Below are positions 8,102 through 16,369 of a stretch of 64,000 bases of DNA, piece after piece; position 1 is the stretch's first letter, and every line of letters starts with the position of its first letter. This DNA comes from Paenibacillus cellulositrophicus (GTDB lineage Bacteria; Bacillota; Bacilli; Paenibacillales; Paenibacillaceae), in assembly GCF_009363095.1 (NCBI RefSeq), contig NZ_CP045295.1:1984001-2048000 (forward strand). The letters are read 5' to 3'. The position numbers and the translations under genes were made by a program. The notes under the pieces were generated by a model that worked only from the letters and a program-made list of their open reading frames with translations, ran no database searches and was not told the origin of the DNA.

Positions 8102-8923
8102 AGGTAACCCTCCTTGGTTAACTGATGTGAATTTATTCATTGCAGGGCTTCAGCAGCGCACCTGAAAGGCGGCCGAGCAAAAGTCCCGCTCTGTGAGTAC
8201 ATTGCACTTACCTTTAGTATACTCCACAACGTTGTTCCCCTCAAGAGAGGTTCCGCCCGGCAATATCCCCTCCTCCGTTCCCATGATGTACCAGAAAGGC
8301 GGTCGGAACGCCGTATTCGCGCCTCCAAAAGGTATAATCAGGCTTCATCCGGAGGATTTATACTACATTTGTCCCCTTCGCAGGATCCTTAAAGATGGTA
8401 TGATTTCCGGATCTTCGCATGCCGATTCTGTATAACTGTATTGCGGACCCCGGATAGGCGGTTTATAATAGGTGGGTAATGAGGGAGCAAGTGTCGGTAA
8501 TTTGTCATGGAAAAGACAACGGTCTGTCACTCTGGGTTGTAACTTTTTTCACATAAAAAAAGCCTATCGATTCATTCACAGAAGACAGGCCGCGCTTGGC
8601 GGATGTTTGTCTTGCGATTATAGAATTTTTCGGCTTCGTTGAAAAATTTATACATTCTATAATCTAAAAAAGGCGGGCCCCCTACTTTTTCTTTACCGGC
8701 CAAAAGCCTCTCCGGAGTGCTTACCAAAGCGTCTGGCCTTACGGCTTGGATGATCCGCTGAATACATATCCTCTGCGGTACATGGAAGACGCTGACCGAT
8801 AAAATTGGCAAATCGACTGGACGGGTTGAACGCCGGACTCCTTCCAGGCGCTGCGGGTTGACTCTTGCGTCCTGCAAAGGGCGTGTCTTCCGCACGACCA
8901 AAATGCGAACAGGAGGAATGGAA
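8102..8923. other. 822-base region without a recognised gene; mqnE leader
   Basis: No frame here has both a ribosome site and a recognisable product. It holds the yutM promoter, a plus-strand promoter (TTGCGG 8441-8446, 17 bases, TATAAT 8464-8469), an unusual imperfect palindrome at 8616-8664, and about 260 bases of GC-rich sequence with local hairpins (for example GGCCA...TGGCC at 8698-8738) before mqnE. The transcript leader would be some 450 bases. Confidence 0.6.
8216..8244 (-). promoter_or_regulatory. Predicted yutM promoter
   Basis: On the minus strand, TTGAGG and TATACT are 17 bases apart, giving a start near 8209 and a leader of about 110 bases. Confidence 0.6.
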
Positions 8924-10030
8924 ATGTCCACTATTGTAACATCGAACACCGAAAGACGCATGCAGGAAATCATCGAGAAGGTCCGCCAGGGTGAGCGGCT
9001 GAATCTCGAGGATGGAGTATTTCTGTATGAAACCGATGATCTGCTGACGTTGGGGCAGCTGGCGAACGAAGCCAATCTGCGCAAGAACGGCAAAAAAGTA
9101 TATTTCATCGAAAACATGAGCCTGTACTTTACCAATGTCTGCGAGGCGCACTGCGCGTTCTGCAACTTCCGCAAAGACCTTGGTGATGAAGGCTCCTATA
9201 CGTATTCCGGTCCTGAAATGGTCGAATACATTGAGCAGCACATTCATCCGGGCGTCCGGGAATTCCATATCGTTGGCGGACATAACCCGCACGTGCCTTT
9301 CCAATACTATGTGGATTCCCTACAGGCGCTGACCGACCGCTTCCCGGACGTAACGCTTAAAGCCTATACAGCGGCAGAAATCGACTTCTTCACTCGCATC
9401 AGCGGCCTCAGCATCAAGGAAGTGCTGCAGGAGCTGCAAAAAGCGGGACTGAAATCGCTGACCGGCGGCGGTGCGGAAATTTTGTCCGACCAATACCGAA
9501 AAAAAATGCGGGTGGAAAAGGCTAACGTCGAGCAATACCTCGAGGTGCACCGGACGGCGCATAACCTGGGCATGAAGACGCATACTACCATGCTGTACGG
9601 ATCGATCGAGTCCCATGAAGACCGGATCCGCCACATGATGCAGATTCGCGACCTTCAGGACGAAACGAACGGATTTATGGTATTTATTCCTCTTTCCATG
9701 CAGCCAAGAAATAAAAATGCCGGCATCATGCGTCGTAACTCCGCCTACGAGGATCTGAAGACCATTGCCATCAGCCGTCTGATGCTGGACAACATCGACC
9801 ACGTGAAGGCGTACTTCATTAATATCGGGCCGCAGCTGACCCAGGTTGCGCTGAGCTTCGGCGCATCCGACGTCCATGGCACCATCCTTAAGGAACGCAT
9901 CAGCCACGCCGCAGGCGCGCTCACTCCGGAAGGCCTCACCCGCGATGAGCTGATCTGGCTAGTCAAAGGCGCCGGCCGCATTCCAGTGGAACGCGACACG
10001 TTTTATAATGAAATAAAAGTTTATGAATAA
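8924..10030 (+). CDS. mqnE: Aminofutalosine synthase MqnE (radical SAM)
   Basis: A 368-residue radical SAM enzyme of the futalosine route to menaquinone: MqnE adds the adenosyl radical to 3-[(1-carboxyvinyl)oxy]benzoate to give aminofutalosine. The cluster motif CEAHCAFC is Cys73, Cys77, Cys80. The signatures EFHIVGGHNPHVPF, AYTAAEIDFF and GLKSLTGGGAEI, and DETNGFMVFIPL, separate MqnE from the related MqnC. I placed the start at the ATG at 8924, seven bases after GGAGG. A UbiD-type decarboxylase for the same pathway lies at 20-22 kb; the other mqn genes are not in view. Confidence 0.9.
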   Translation: MSTIVTSNTERRMQEIIEKVRQGERLNLEDGVFLYETDDLLTLGQLANEANLRKNGKKVYFIENMSLYFTNVCEAHCAFCNFRKDLGDEGSYTYSGPEMVEYIEQHIHPGVREFHIVGGHNPHVPFQYYVDSLQALTDRFPDVTLKAYTAAEIDFFTRISGLSIKEVLQELQKAGLKSLTGGGAEILSDQYRKKMRVEKANVEQYLEVHRTAHNLGMKTHTTMLYGSIESHEDRIRHMMQIRDLQDETNGFMVFIPLSMQPRNKNAGIMRRNSAYEDLKTIAISRLMLDNIDHVKAYFINIGPQLTQVALSFGASDVHGTILKERISHAAGALTPEGLTRDELIWLVKGAGRIPVERDTFYNEIKVYE

Positions 10031-10089
10031 GTAAGAGGAATTTTATACCTTACCTCAAAGCCGACGTATGAGAAAGGAAAGACGGACAT

Positions 10090-11151
10090 ATGAGAAAATT
10101 CGTCATCCTGGGTGGAGGTTATGGAGGCCTTGCATTGATTCAAGGTCTCCTGAACAACCACTTCCCCCAAGATATGGAGCTGATTTTGATTGACCGCATG
10201 CCTTTCCAAGGCATTAAAACCGAGTATTACGCGCTTGCGGCAGGGACGGCAAGCGACTATGATCTGCGCATCCAGTTTCCGAACCATCCCCAGCTCACGA
10301 AAAAATACGGCGAAGTCACATCCATCGATCTGGAAGGCAAGCGGGTACACCTCGAAGGCGACGACCCGATCGAATACGACTACCTGACGATCGCCCTGGG
10401 CTGTACCGACCGTTATCACGGCATACCTGGCGCGGATCAATTCACGAACAGCATCCAGACGTTCTCAAGCACTCGCCAAACCTATCAGCGCTTGAATGAT
10501 GTCAAGCCGTACGGAAACGTACATATTATCGGCGGCGGCCTCAGCGGCGTTGAAACGGCCGCGGAGCTGCGGGAGAGCCGTCCGGATCTTAACATCACGA
10601 TTCTGGACCGGGGCAGCCGGGTGCTCTCCTCCTTCCCGCAGACGGTTTCCTTGTACGTGGAGCAGTGGTTCATGGATCATGAAGTGAATACGCGCTCCCA
10701 CATATCCGTGTGCCGGGTGGAAGACGGTATCGTCTATAACGGGGATGAAGCAATCTACACCGACGCCGCGGTTTGGACGGGCGGCATTCAGCCGGTGAAG
10801 GTCGTTCAGGATTTGAACGTGCCGAAGGATCCGGGGGGCCGGGTTGTGGTCAACACGTATTCCCAAATTCCGGATTACCCGGAAGTGTATGTTGTGGGGG
10901 ACTGCGCCAGCATTCCGTTCGCACCCAGCGCCCAGGCGGCAGGAGCTCAGGCCAAGCAAGTGGCCGACGTGATTCATGCGCTCTGGAAAGGCGAAACGCC
11001 GAAGATCCACAAGATCCACCTTCGTGGAACCCTGGGATCGCTTGGCAGCAAGGCAGGCTTTGGCCTGATGGGGAAAACTTCGGTAAAAGGAAGAGTACCC
11101 CGCCTGTTGAAAAGCGGGGTACTCTGGAAGTCCAGACGCCATTTCGGCTAA
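10090..11151 (+). CDS. yutJ: NADH dehydrogenase-like flavoprotein YutJ
   Basis: A 353-residue FAD/NAD(P) oxidoreductase related to NDH-2 and most like B. subtilis YutJ. FAD motif ILGGGYGG lies at residues 6-13, IIGGGLSGVETAAEL near 147 and YVVGDCASIPFA near 268. Its role is not established; it may be a quinone reductase. The synteny yutJ-yuzB-yutI matches B. subtilis. The ribosome site (AAAGGAAAG) is moderate. Its stop codon overlaps that of yuzB on the other strand by four bases. It lies 60 bases downstream of mqnE on the same strand, so co-transcription with mqnE is likely. Confidence 0.85.
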   Translation: MRKFVILGGGYGGLALIQGLLNNHFPQDMELILIDRMPFQGIKTEYYALAAGTASDYDLRIQFPNHPQLTKKYGEVTSIDLEGKRVHLEGDDPIEYDYLTIALGCTDRYHGIPGADQFTNSIQTFSSTRQTYQRLNDVKPYGNVHIIGGGLSGVETAAELRESRPDLNITILDRGSRVLSSFPQTVSLYVEQWFMDHEVNTRSHISVCRVEDGIVYNGDEAIYTDAAVWTGGIQPVKVVQDLNVPKDPGGRVVVNTYSQIPDYPEVYVVGDCASIPFAPSAQAAGAQAKQVADVIHALWKGETPKIHKIHLRGTLGSLGSKAGFGLMGKTSVKGRVPRLLKSGVLWKSRRHFG

Positions 11152-11402
11152 TCCAGCTCGAGGCTGTCCCAAGCCTCGAGTTCTTTTATTTTGGCCATAA
11201 TGGCCTCATACAGCTCATCGGCGCTGTCAGCATCTATAATCTCACCGTTCACCATGGCGAAGGGCATCATGGCGCATTGGCCGCAATTGCTCAGGCATCC
11301 GTATTCGATTACGTCGTAATCCGGATTCTCCTCCAGCTTCTCCATGACTTCATCGGTTCCGAAATGCATGTTGTTGGTGCAAAACTCGATGATGGGTCTC
11401 AA
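11148..11402 (-). CDS. yuzB: YuzB-family (DUF1450) cysteine-rich small protein
   Basis: An 84-residue protein like B. subtilis YuzB: it begins RPIIEFCTNN and has the motif VIEYGCLSNCGQC, with several cysteines suited to metal or cluster binding. Function unknown. I chose the TTG at 11402, seven bases after AGGTG; the GTG at 11411 is part of that ribosome site. It is convergent with and overlaps yutJ, and divergent from yutI. Confidence 0.8.
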   Translation of the reverse strand: MRPIIEFCTNNMHFGTDEVMEKLEENPDYDVIEYGCLSNCGQCAMMPFAMVNGEIIDADSADELYEAIMAKIKELEAWDSLELD

Positions 11403-11564
11403 TGATATCACCTGCTTTAGGTATTGATTCTTAGGTAGGCCTTATCTTAGTTTACCGGGTGAAGCAGATAATATCAACGGTCTTGTCCGATGCAGCATAT
11501 ATAGCCATTTTATTTTGTCTCGGTTTGTAATATAATAAGAATTACAGGAAAGGAGTTGAAATCA

Positions 11565-11810
11565 ATGAGCGAAAACGCACAGAGCACCATGTATGATGAT
11601 GTAGCAGAAGTGCTTGATAAGCTTCGCCCGTTCCTTCAACGCGATGGCGGCGACGTCGAATTGGTTGACGTGGAAGACGGCATCGTGAAGTTGAAACTGA
11701 TGGGTGCCTGCGGCAGCTGCCCAAGCTCCACCATTACATTGAAAGCCGGGATCGAACGCGCCCTCGTTGAGGAAGTTGAAGGAATCAACGACGTTATTCA
11801 AGTATTCTAA
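11565..11810 (+). CDS. yutI: NifU C-terminal domain Fe-S scaffold, YutI-like
   Basis: An 81-residue single-domain NifU protein. It assembles or carries a Fe-S cluster through CGSCPSS (Cys49 and Cys52). The start is the ATG at 11565, nine bases past AAAGGAG; an upstream TTG overlaps the site. A strong terminator follows. It complements yutM in cluster delivery. Confidence 0.9.
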   Translation: MSENAQSTMYDDVAEVLDKLRPFLQRDGGDVELVDVEDGIVKLKLMGACGSCPSSTITLKAGIERALVEEVEGINDVIQVF

Positions 11811-11824
11811 TCCCATTCAATAGC

Positions 11825-11869
11825 AAGAAGAGACCTGACTTCATCGAAGACGGGTCTCTTCTTTTTTTT
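11825..11869 (+). terminator. Terminator after yutI
   Basis: Stem GAAGAGACC/GGTCTCTTC followed by eight Ts. Confidence 0.9.
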
Positions 11870-11931
11870 GAATAGGTACAACAGGTAACGAGGGGTAATT
11901 CCCGGTAGCTGTCATAACGGAGGTGGCTCAT

Positions 11932-12627
11932 ATGAGGATTTTGGTGGTTGAAGACGAAATGTCTTTGCGAAAAGCTCTGTGCAATGGCTTAAAAAAATAC
12001 GGTTACGGCGTTGATCCGGCCAATGATGGCGAGCTTGCTTTGGAGCTTATCGAAATTTATGCATACGATCTGGTTATACTCGACCTGAATCTGCCTAAAA
12101 TGAACGGGATGGATGTTCTCAGAAAAGTTCGGAAGACGAATAAGCAGCTTCGGGTCTTGATTTTATCGGCAAGAACGGAAGTCGAAGACAAAATTTCCGG
12201 CCTTGATGCCGGGGCGAATGATTATCTGTCAAAACCCTTTCATTTTAATGAGCTTGAAGCCCGAATCCGCGCCTTGCTCCGCAGGCAATTTATTGAACAG
12301 GATTCCGTCCATACGCATGGCAATATCACCATGGATACCGCCCTCAAGTGTGTCAGTGTTAACGATCAAAAGATCGAGTTAACCAAAAAGGAATATTCTA
12401 TCCTGGAATGCCTTTTTTTGAACAAAGGCCGGATCATGAGCGCGGAGGAGCTGATCGAGCACGTTTGGGACTGCGAGGCGAACCTGTTCTCCAACTCTTT
12501 CAAAGTACATATCAATTCTTTAAAAAAGAAGCTGGCCAAACATACCGGAGATAAGGGACTCATTCAAAATACCAGAGGGCTTGGATATTTCATCTCAAAG
12601 GAGGCTGCTGATGAAACCGCTGAATAA
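11932..12627 (+). CDS. OmpR/PhoB-family response regulator
   Basis: A 231-residue DNA-binding response regulator. The receiver has the acidic pocket VEDE, phospho-acceptor Asp51 in ILDLNLP and Lys in LSKPF; a winged-helix domain (KKEYSILECLF to RGLGYFISK) follows. The start is the ATG at 11932, eight bases after GGAGG. It overlaps the kinase gene by 17 bases, so the two are coupled. Targets are unknown; the permease gene 75 bases beyond the kinase is the obvious candidate. Confidence 0.92.
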   Translation: MRILVVEDEMSLRKALCNGLKKYGYGVDPANDGELALELIEIYAYDLVILDLNLPKMNGMDVLRKVRKTNKQLRVLILSARTEVEDKISGLDAGANDYLSKPFHFNELEARIRALLRRQFIEQDSVHTHGNITMDTALKCVSVNDQKIELTKKEYSILECLFLNKGRIMSAEELIEHVWDCEANLFSNSFKVHINSLKKKLAKHTGDKGLIQNTRGLGYFISKEAADETAE

Positions 12628-13738
12628 AATACCGCTGCGACTGAGGTTGACCTTTCTGACGGCCCTTGTCCTTACGGGTATCTGCGTGCTGTTGACGATC
12701 TCTTCTATCTTTAACGCCCATCACATTTATGCGGTCCCTGCTGAAGGGCAGTTAACCCCTTCCCCATTGAATCCGGCTATAAGCACCCCGCCTGATGCCC
12801 ATTCGATCGGCCCATTCCATTCAGAAACTCCAAGTAATAATTTCACTTCAACCAGCATGGTTTACATGTTCATTATGATCTTATTAGGTACGGTTAGTTC
12901 CTACATGGTTGCCGGGAAAGCGTTACGGCCAGTCGCCGATCTGAGCAAACGCATAGAATCGATTGACGAAAATAAATTGTTTCAACAGCTTGAAGGTTTT
13001 GACACGAATGATGAAGTTGCCAGGCTCGCCGCTTCATTCAACCAATTGATTGTTAAATTGGAGAAGTCATTTAATCATCAAAAGCGATTTGCGGCCAATG
13101 CCGCCCACGAGCTGCGAACGCCGCTTTCCGGCATGATTGCGAATATCGAGGTTTTGCAGCTGGATGAAAAGCCTACCGTGCAAGAATACAAAGAAGTTTT
13201 GGAAGATGCCTTTGCAAACGCCCAGCGAATGATTACCTTAGTTAATGATCTGCTCAAGCTGAACAGCGCGTTTCACGCCGATCGTTGTGTTCGCTTTAAT
13301 GTAAAAGAAATGTTTCATAGCCTGATCTCGGCTTTGTCGGAAAGCTGTACATTACATAACATCCGGATAGATAACAAACTCCCTGACATCATGGCCTTCG
13401 GTGAACAGGCGCTTTTGCAAAGAGCCTTCTTTAATCTGGTTGAGAATGCCGTAAAATACAATAAAAGAAATGGAGAAGTCGTGGTGACCTCAGCCCAGCA
13501 TGACGATTTTGATGTCATTATCATCAGGGATACGGGCATCGGCATCCCGGAGGATGAATTGGAAAATATTTTCGAACCGCTTTATCGAGTGGATACCTCT
13601 CGTTCCAGAGAACTGGGAGGCAGCGGTTTGGGGCTTTCGATCGTCAAGACGATCATAGAAAAGCACAACGGGAACGTCTTTATCCAGAGTGAAATCGGAA
13701 GTTTTTCAGAAGTAACCGTCATGCTGCCGAAAAATTAA
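12611..13738 (+). CDS. Sensor histidine kinase, partner of the preceding regulator
   Basis: A 375-residue kinase with two membrane segments (about 13-33 and 84-103) around a 50-residue Pro/Ser/Thr-rich extracellular loop, then HAMP-like sequence (AGKALRPVADLSKRIESID), the phosphorylation box AANAAHELRTPL with His166, and an ATPase domain (NLVENAVKYN, DTGIGI, GGSGLGLSIV). The short loop makes an intramembrane-sensing or partner-dependent mechanism plausible. The ATG at 12611 follows AAAGGAGG. Confidence 0.92.
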   Translation: MKPLNKIPLRLRLTFLTALVLTGICVLLTISSIFNAHHIYAVPAEGQLTPSPLNPAISTPPDAHSIGPFHSETPSNNFTSTSMVYMFIMILLGTVSSYMVAGKALRPVADLSKRIESIDENKLFQQLEGFDTNDEVARLAASFNQLIVKLEKSFNHQKRFAANAAHELRTPLSGMIANIEVLQLDEKPTVQEYKEVLEDAFANAQRMITLVNDLLKLNSAFHADRCVRFNVKEMFHSLISALSESCTLHNIRIDNKLPDIMAFGEQALLQRAFFNLVENAVKYNKRNGEVVVTSAQHDDFDVIIIRDTGIGIPEDELENIFEPLYRVDTSRSRELGGSGLGLSIVKTIIEKHNGNVFIQSEIGSFSEVTVMLPKN

Positions 13739-13756
13739 CCGTCATTTAACCTTGCC

Positions 13757-13795
13757 TATCTTATAGTGAGTATCGAGGTACATCGATATAAGATA
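13757..13795 (+). promoter_or_regulatory. Dyad-symmetric operator candidate before the ABC permease
   Basis: TATCGA-GGTACA-TCGATA forms a perfect inverted repeat centred near 13779, and the outer arms TATCTTATA (13757-13765) and TATAAGATA (13787-13795) extend the symmetry with a five-base interruption on the left. It lies 20-60 bases before the permease start. A PadR-like repressor site is one reading. Confidence 0.5.
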
Positions 13796-13813
13796 CTTTA
13801 GGAGGCCAGGGAG

Positions 13814-15310
13814 ATGACGATAAAACCGACTATACACAGAGAGGCTGAGGGCTTCACGAAATTGCTGCTGGCAGAGTGGGCCAAATTCCGCTCCGTCCGC
13901 GGCTGGATCATTGGGATCGCGGTCACGGTACTGCTTACCATCCTGCCTGGGCTGTTCCTCGCTGCGAGTTCGAACGAAGGACCCCCTACTCTATTAGGGC
14001 CGGACGGCAAAGCTGTAACCGATAAGTTCTACTTCGTGCACAGAACGTTACCCGGAGACGGCAGCATTACCGTACGCGTAACTTCACTGACTGGTAAAAT
14101 TACTTATCCCCCGCCGGACAATGACCTCATTGTACCAGGGGTTGTGCCATGGGCGAAGGCCGGGATCATGATCAAAGACAGTACGAAACAGGGATCCCCA
14201 TACGCAGCGATAATGGTCACGGGCAGCCATGGGGTTCGCATGCAGTCCAACTTTTTCGAGGACATTCCGGGTCACCCGGGCGGTGTCCCGCGTTGGTTGC
14301 GGCTTACTCGCTCCGATCAGACGATCACTGGCTATGAATCTGTGGATGGCCAGCGGTGGACCAAGATTGGCGCGGCGGATCTCGATTCACCTGCTTCCGT
14401 GCAGGTCGGACTTTTCGTCACGTCACCCGGGGATGTATCGGTCTCCGAAGCCAAAATTCGCTTTGCCAATGCGACCGCCGTGTTTGATCATCTTGAGCTG
14501 GAGGGTGATGTCTCTGACGAGAAATGGAGCCATGACGATATTGGAATAGGAACCGGCGAACCGGCTTACCATTATGGGGGGGTTAAGGAGTCAGGCGATA
14601 CAATCACGGTAACCGGATCCGGAGATATCGCGCCACTCGGGGTTGAGGGCAGCTGGACCATTGAGCGCCCCCTGATCGGCATGATGACAGGATTGGTCGC
14701 AGTGATCGTTGTGTCCGTACTGTTCGTCTCCGCGGACTACCGGCGGAAATTCGTACGAAATCCGCAAATCGCGTTCCATCGGCCGGATCGGCTGCTGGCA
14801 GCGAAAGCAATGACCATTGGTATGGCCGCTTTTGTGGCCGGAATGGTTGCCGCCATGATCACGATCCCACTCAGCAAGCAAATCCTGCTTTCCAAGGGTA
14901 ACCATATCCTTCCGGTTCCTTTGCTCACGGAGCTACGGGTCATGTTAGGTACGGCGGCCATTCTTGCCTTAGGCGCAGTTCTAGCTGCCGCTTTTGCTGC
15001 CATATTCCGGCGAAAATTTGTGGCGATCACTGCAAGCCTTACAGTACTCGTCCTTCCCTACATTTTAGCAAACGTAATCCCCCTTAACGCGGCCCAGTGG
15101 CTTCTACGGCTCACTCCGGCTGCCGGATTCGCGATCCAGCAGAGTATTCCGGAATATCCGCAGGTCATCAGTTTGTACACGCCACAGTTAGGATATTATC
15201 CGCTCTTGCCTTGGGCAGGTTTTGCCGTGCTCTGCTTCTATAGCGCATTAGCTCTCGGACTAGCCTTCTACATGCTGCAACGCGAACAAATGAGGTCTCA
15301 CATCCCGTGA
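13814..15310 (+). CDS. ABC-2-type permease with an inserted extracellular laminin-G-like domain; no ATPase partner nearby
   Basis: A 498-residue membrane protein. One membrane helix (about 29-51) is followed by about 230 extracellular residues (about 55-285), then six further membrane segments. The insert contains VPWAKAGIMIKDSTKQGSPY, HGVRMQ and PRWLRLTRSDQTITGYESVDGQRW, typical of DUF1349/concanavalin-like domains. As far as I recall, this architecture is commoner in actinobacterial ABC permeases. No ATP-binding subunit is adjacent, so it may use a distant ATPase or be a relic. The start at 13814 has AGGAGG upstream. Its 3' end overlaps the convergent dehydrogenase gene by 13 bases. Confidence 0.8.
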   Translation: MTIKPTIHREAEGFTKLLLAEWAKFRSVRGWIIGIAVTVLLTILPGLFLAASSNEGPPTLLGPDGKAVTDKFYFVHRTLPGDGSITVRVTSLTGKITYPPPDNDLIVPGVVPWAKAGIMIKDSTKQGSPYAAIMVTGSHGVRMQSNFFEDIPGHPGGVPRWLRLTRSDQTITGYESVDGQRWTKIGAADLDSPASVQVGLFVTSPGDVSVSEAKIRFANATAVFDHLELEGDVSDEKWSHDDIGIGTGEPAYHYGGVKESGDTITVTGSGDIAPLGVEGSWTIERPLIGMMTGLVAVIVVSVLFVSADYRRKFVRNPQIAFHRPDRLLAAKAMTIGMAAFVAGMVAAMITIPLSKQILLSKGNHILPVPLLTELRVMLGTAAILALGAVLAAAFAAIFRRKFVAITASLTVLVLPYILANVIPLNAAQWLLRLTPAAGFAIQQSIPEYPQVISLYTPQLGYYPLLPWAGFAVLCFYSALALGLAFYMLQREQMRSHIP

Positions 15311-16083
15311 TCGGCCGGACCAATCCAGGGACGGATCGGATCCAGCCCGCCGGAGATGTCCATAATGTTGCCGGTGATAAAATCGGAAGCGTCGCGGCAC
15401 AAGTACTCGATCACGCGCGCGATATCCTCGCCGCTGCCGGGTCTGCCCCGCGGCGTCTCGCCGTCCTGCAACCCGGCGACCTCGGCAATGGTCTTCTCTT
15501 TGTTATCCCCGCGGATGTCCCCGGGACACACCATATTCACCGTAATGCCGTACGGGGCCTCCTCGACCGCCAGCGTCTTGGTAAAAGAAACCAGTCCGGT
15601 CTTGGCGGCAGCGTACACCGCCCGGTGCGGCCACGCTCTCGATTCCGCCGCATGGCCGAAGCCGAAGTGGATGATTCTTCCCCAGCGCTTAGTCCGCATC
15701 CCAGGCAGCACCAAATGGTCCAGCAGCATCGTGCCGACCAGATTGCCCTGGATGAGCGACAAAATTTCCGCCTGGGTATAATCGGAGAACCGTTTACGCT
15801 CGCGGATAAAAGGGCCCGCGTTGTTCACGACGATGTCCGGACTGCCGAGCTCGGACTCGACGCGAGCCACCAAATGCTCCAGCTGGCCCGTGTCGGAGAC
15901 ATCGGCTTGCACGGCGATGCTGCGCACGCCCTGTCCCTCGATGACCGCCCGCAGTTCCTCCGCTTCGCGGCGGCTGTGGACATAGTTAAGCGCGACATCG
16001 CATCCGGAACGTGCCAGCGTGAGCGCCGTCATTTTGCCAAGTCCCTTGGCACTGCCTGTGATCAGGGCAACCTTTCCCCTCAA
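15298..16083 (-). CDS. Short-chain dehydrogenase/reductase
   Basis: A 261-residue classical SDR, related to FabG-type 3-oxoacyl reductases. NAD(P) motif TGSAKGLG is at residues 9-16, NNAG near 88 and the catalytic YAAAK near 158. The usual Ser thirteen residues before the Tyr is not in its place (a His is there), so activity or substrate may differ. I placed the start at the TTG at 16083, seven bases after GGAGGG; this gives the normal family length, whereas the longer frame adds an unrelated 35-residue tail. Confidence 0.85.
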   Translation of the reverse strand: MRGKVALITGSAKGLGKMTALTLARSGCDVALNYVHSRREAEELRAVIEGQGVRSIAVQADVSDTGQLEHLVARVESELGSPDIVVNNAGPFIRERKRFSDYTQAEILSLIQGNLVGTMLLDHLVLPGMRTKRWGRIIHFGFGHAAESRAWPHRAVYAAAKTGLVSFTKTLAVEEAPYGITVNMVCPGDIRGDNKEKTIAEVAGLQDGETPRGRPGSGEDIARVIEYLCRDASDFITGNIMDISGGLDPIRPWIGPADHGM

Positions 16084-16312
16084 AATGCCACCCTCCGTTC
16101 TTCTATCCGAAATTTCCATCCTTTTATCCATTCGATGACACATCATTCCTATTAAAAATATATTGGTGTATGTATGTACAAACCTCACGCAAGATCATTG
16201 ATCCTGTATAGTATAAAAGATTTCACGGCACCGCCGCAACTTGGAAACCCAGTACAGCCGGGCCGCGAGGACAAGCGAGCCAAATAAAAAATGTCTGCCC
16301 GACGCAGAAGCA

Positions 16313-16348
16313 AATAAAAAAGCCGCAGGGGATAAACCCCTTGCGGCT
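16313..16348 (-). terminator. Terminator of the metNIQ operon
   Basis: Stem AGCCGCAAGGGG/CCCCTGCGGCT followed by a T-run on the minus strand, just past metQ. Confidence 0.9.
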
Positions 16349-16369
16349 GTGCTGCGCATTTCGCAGGCT

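Noticed and set aside
8193..8435. 80-codon plus-strand frame in the region before mqnE
   Set aside because: It overlaps the yutM promoter, lacks a ribosome site and looks like non-coding sequence.
8640..8920. 6S, RNase P, tmRNA or SRP RNA gene in the mqnE leader
   Set aside because: None of the conserved elements of these RNAs could be found.
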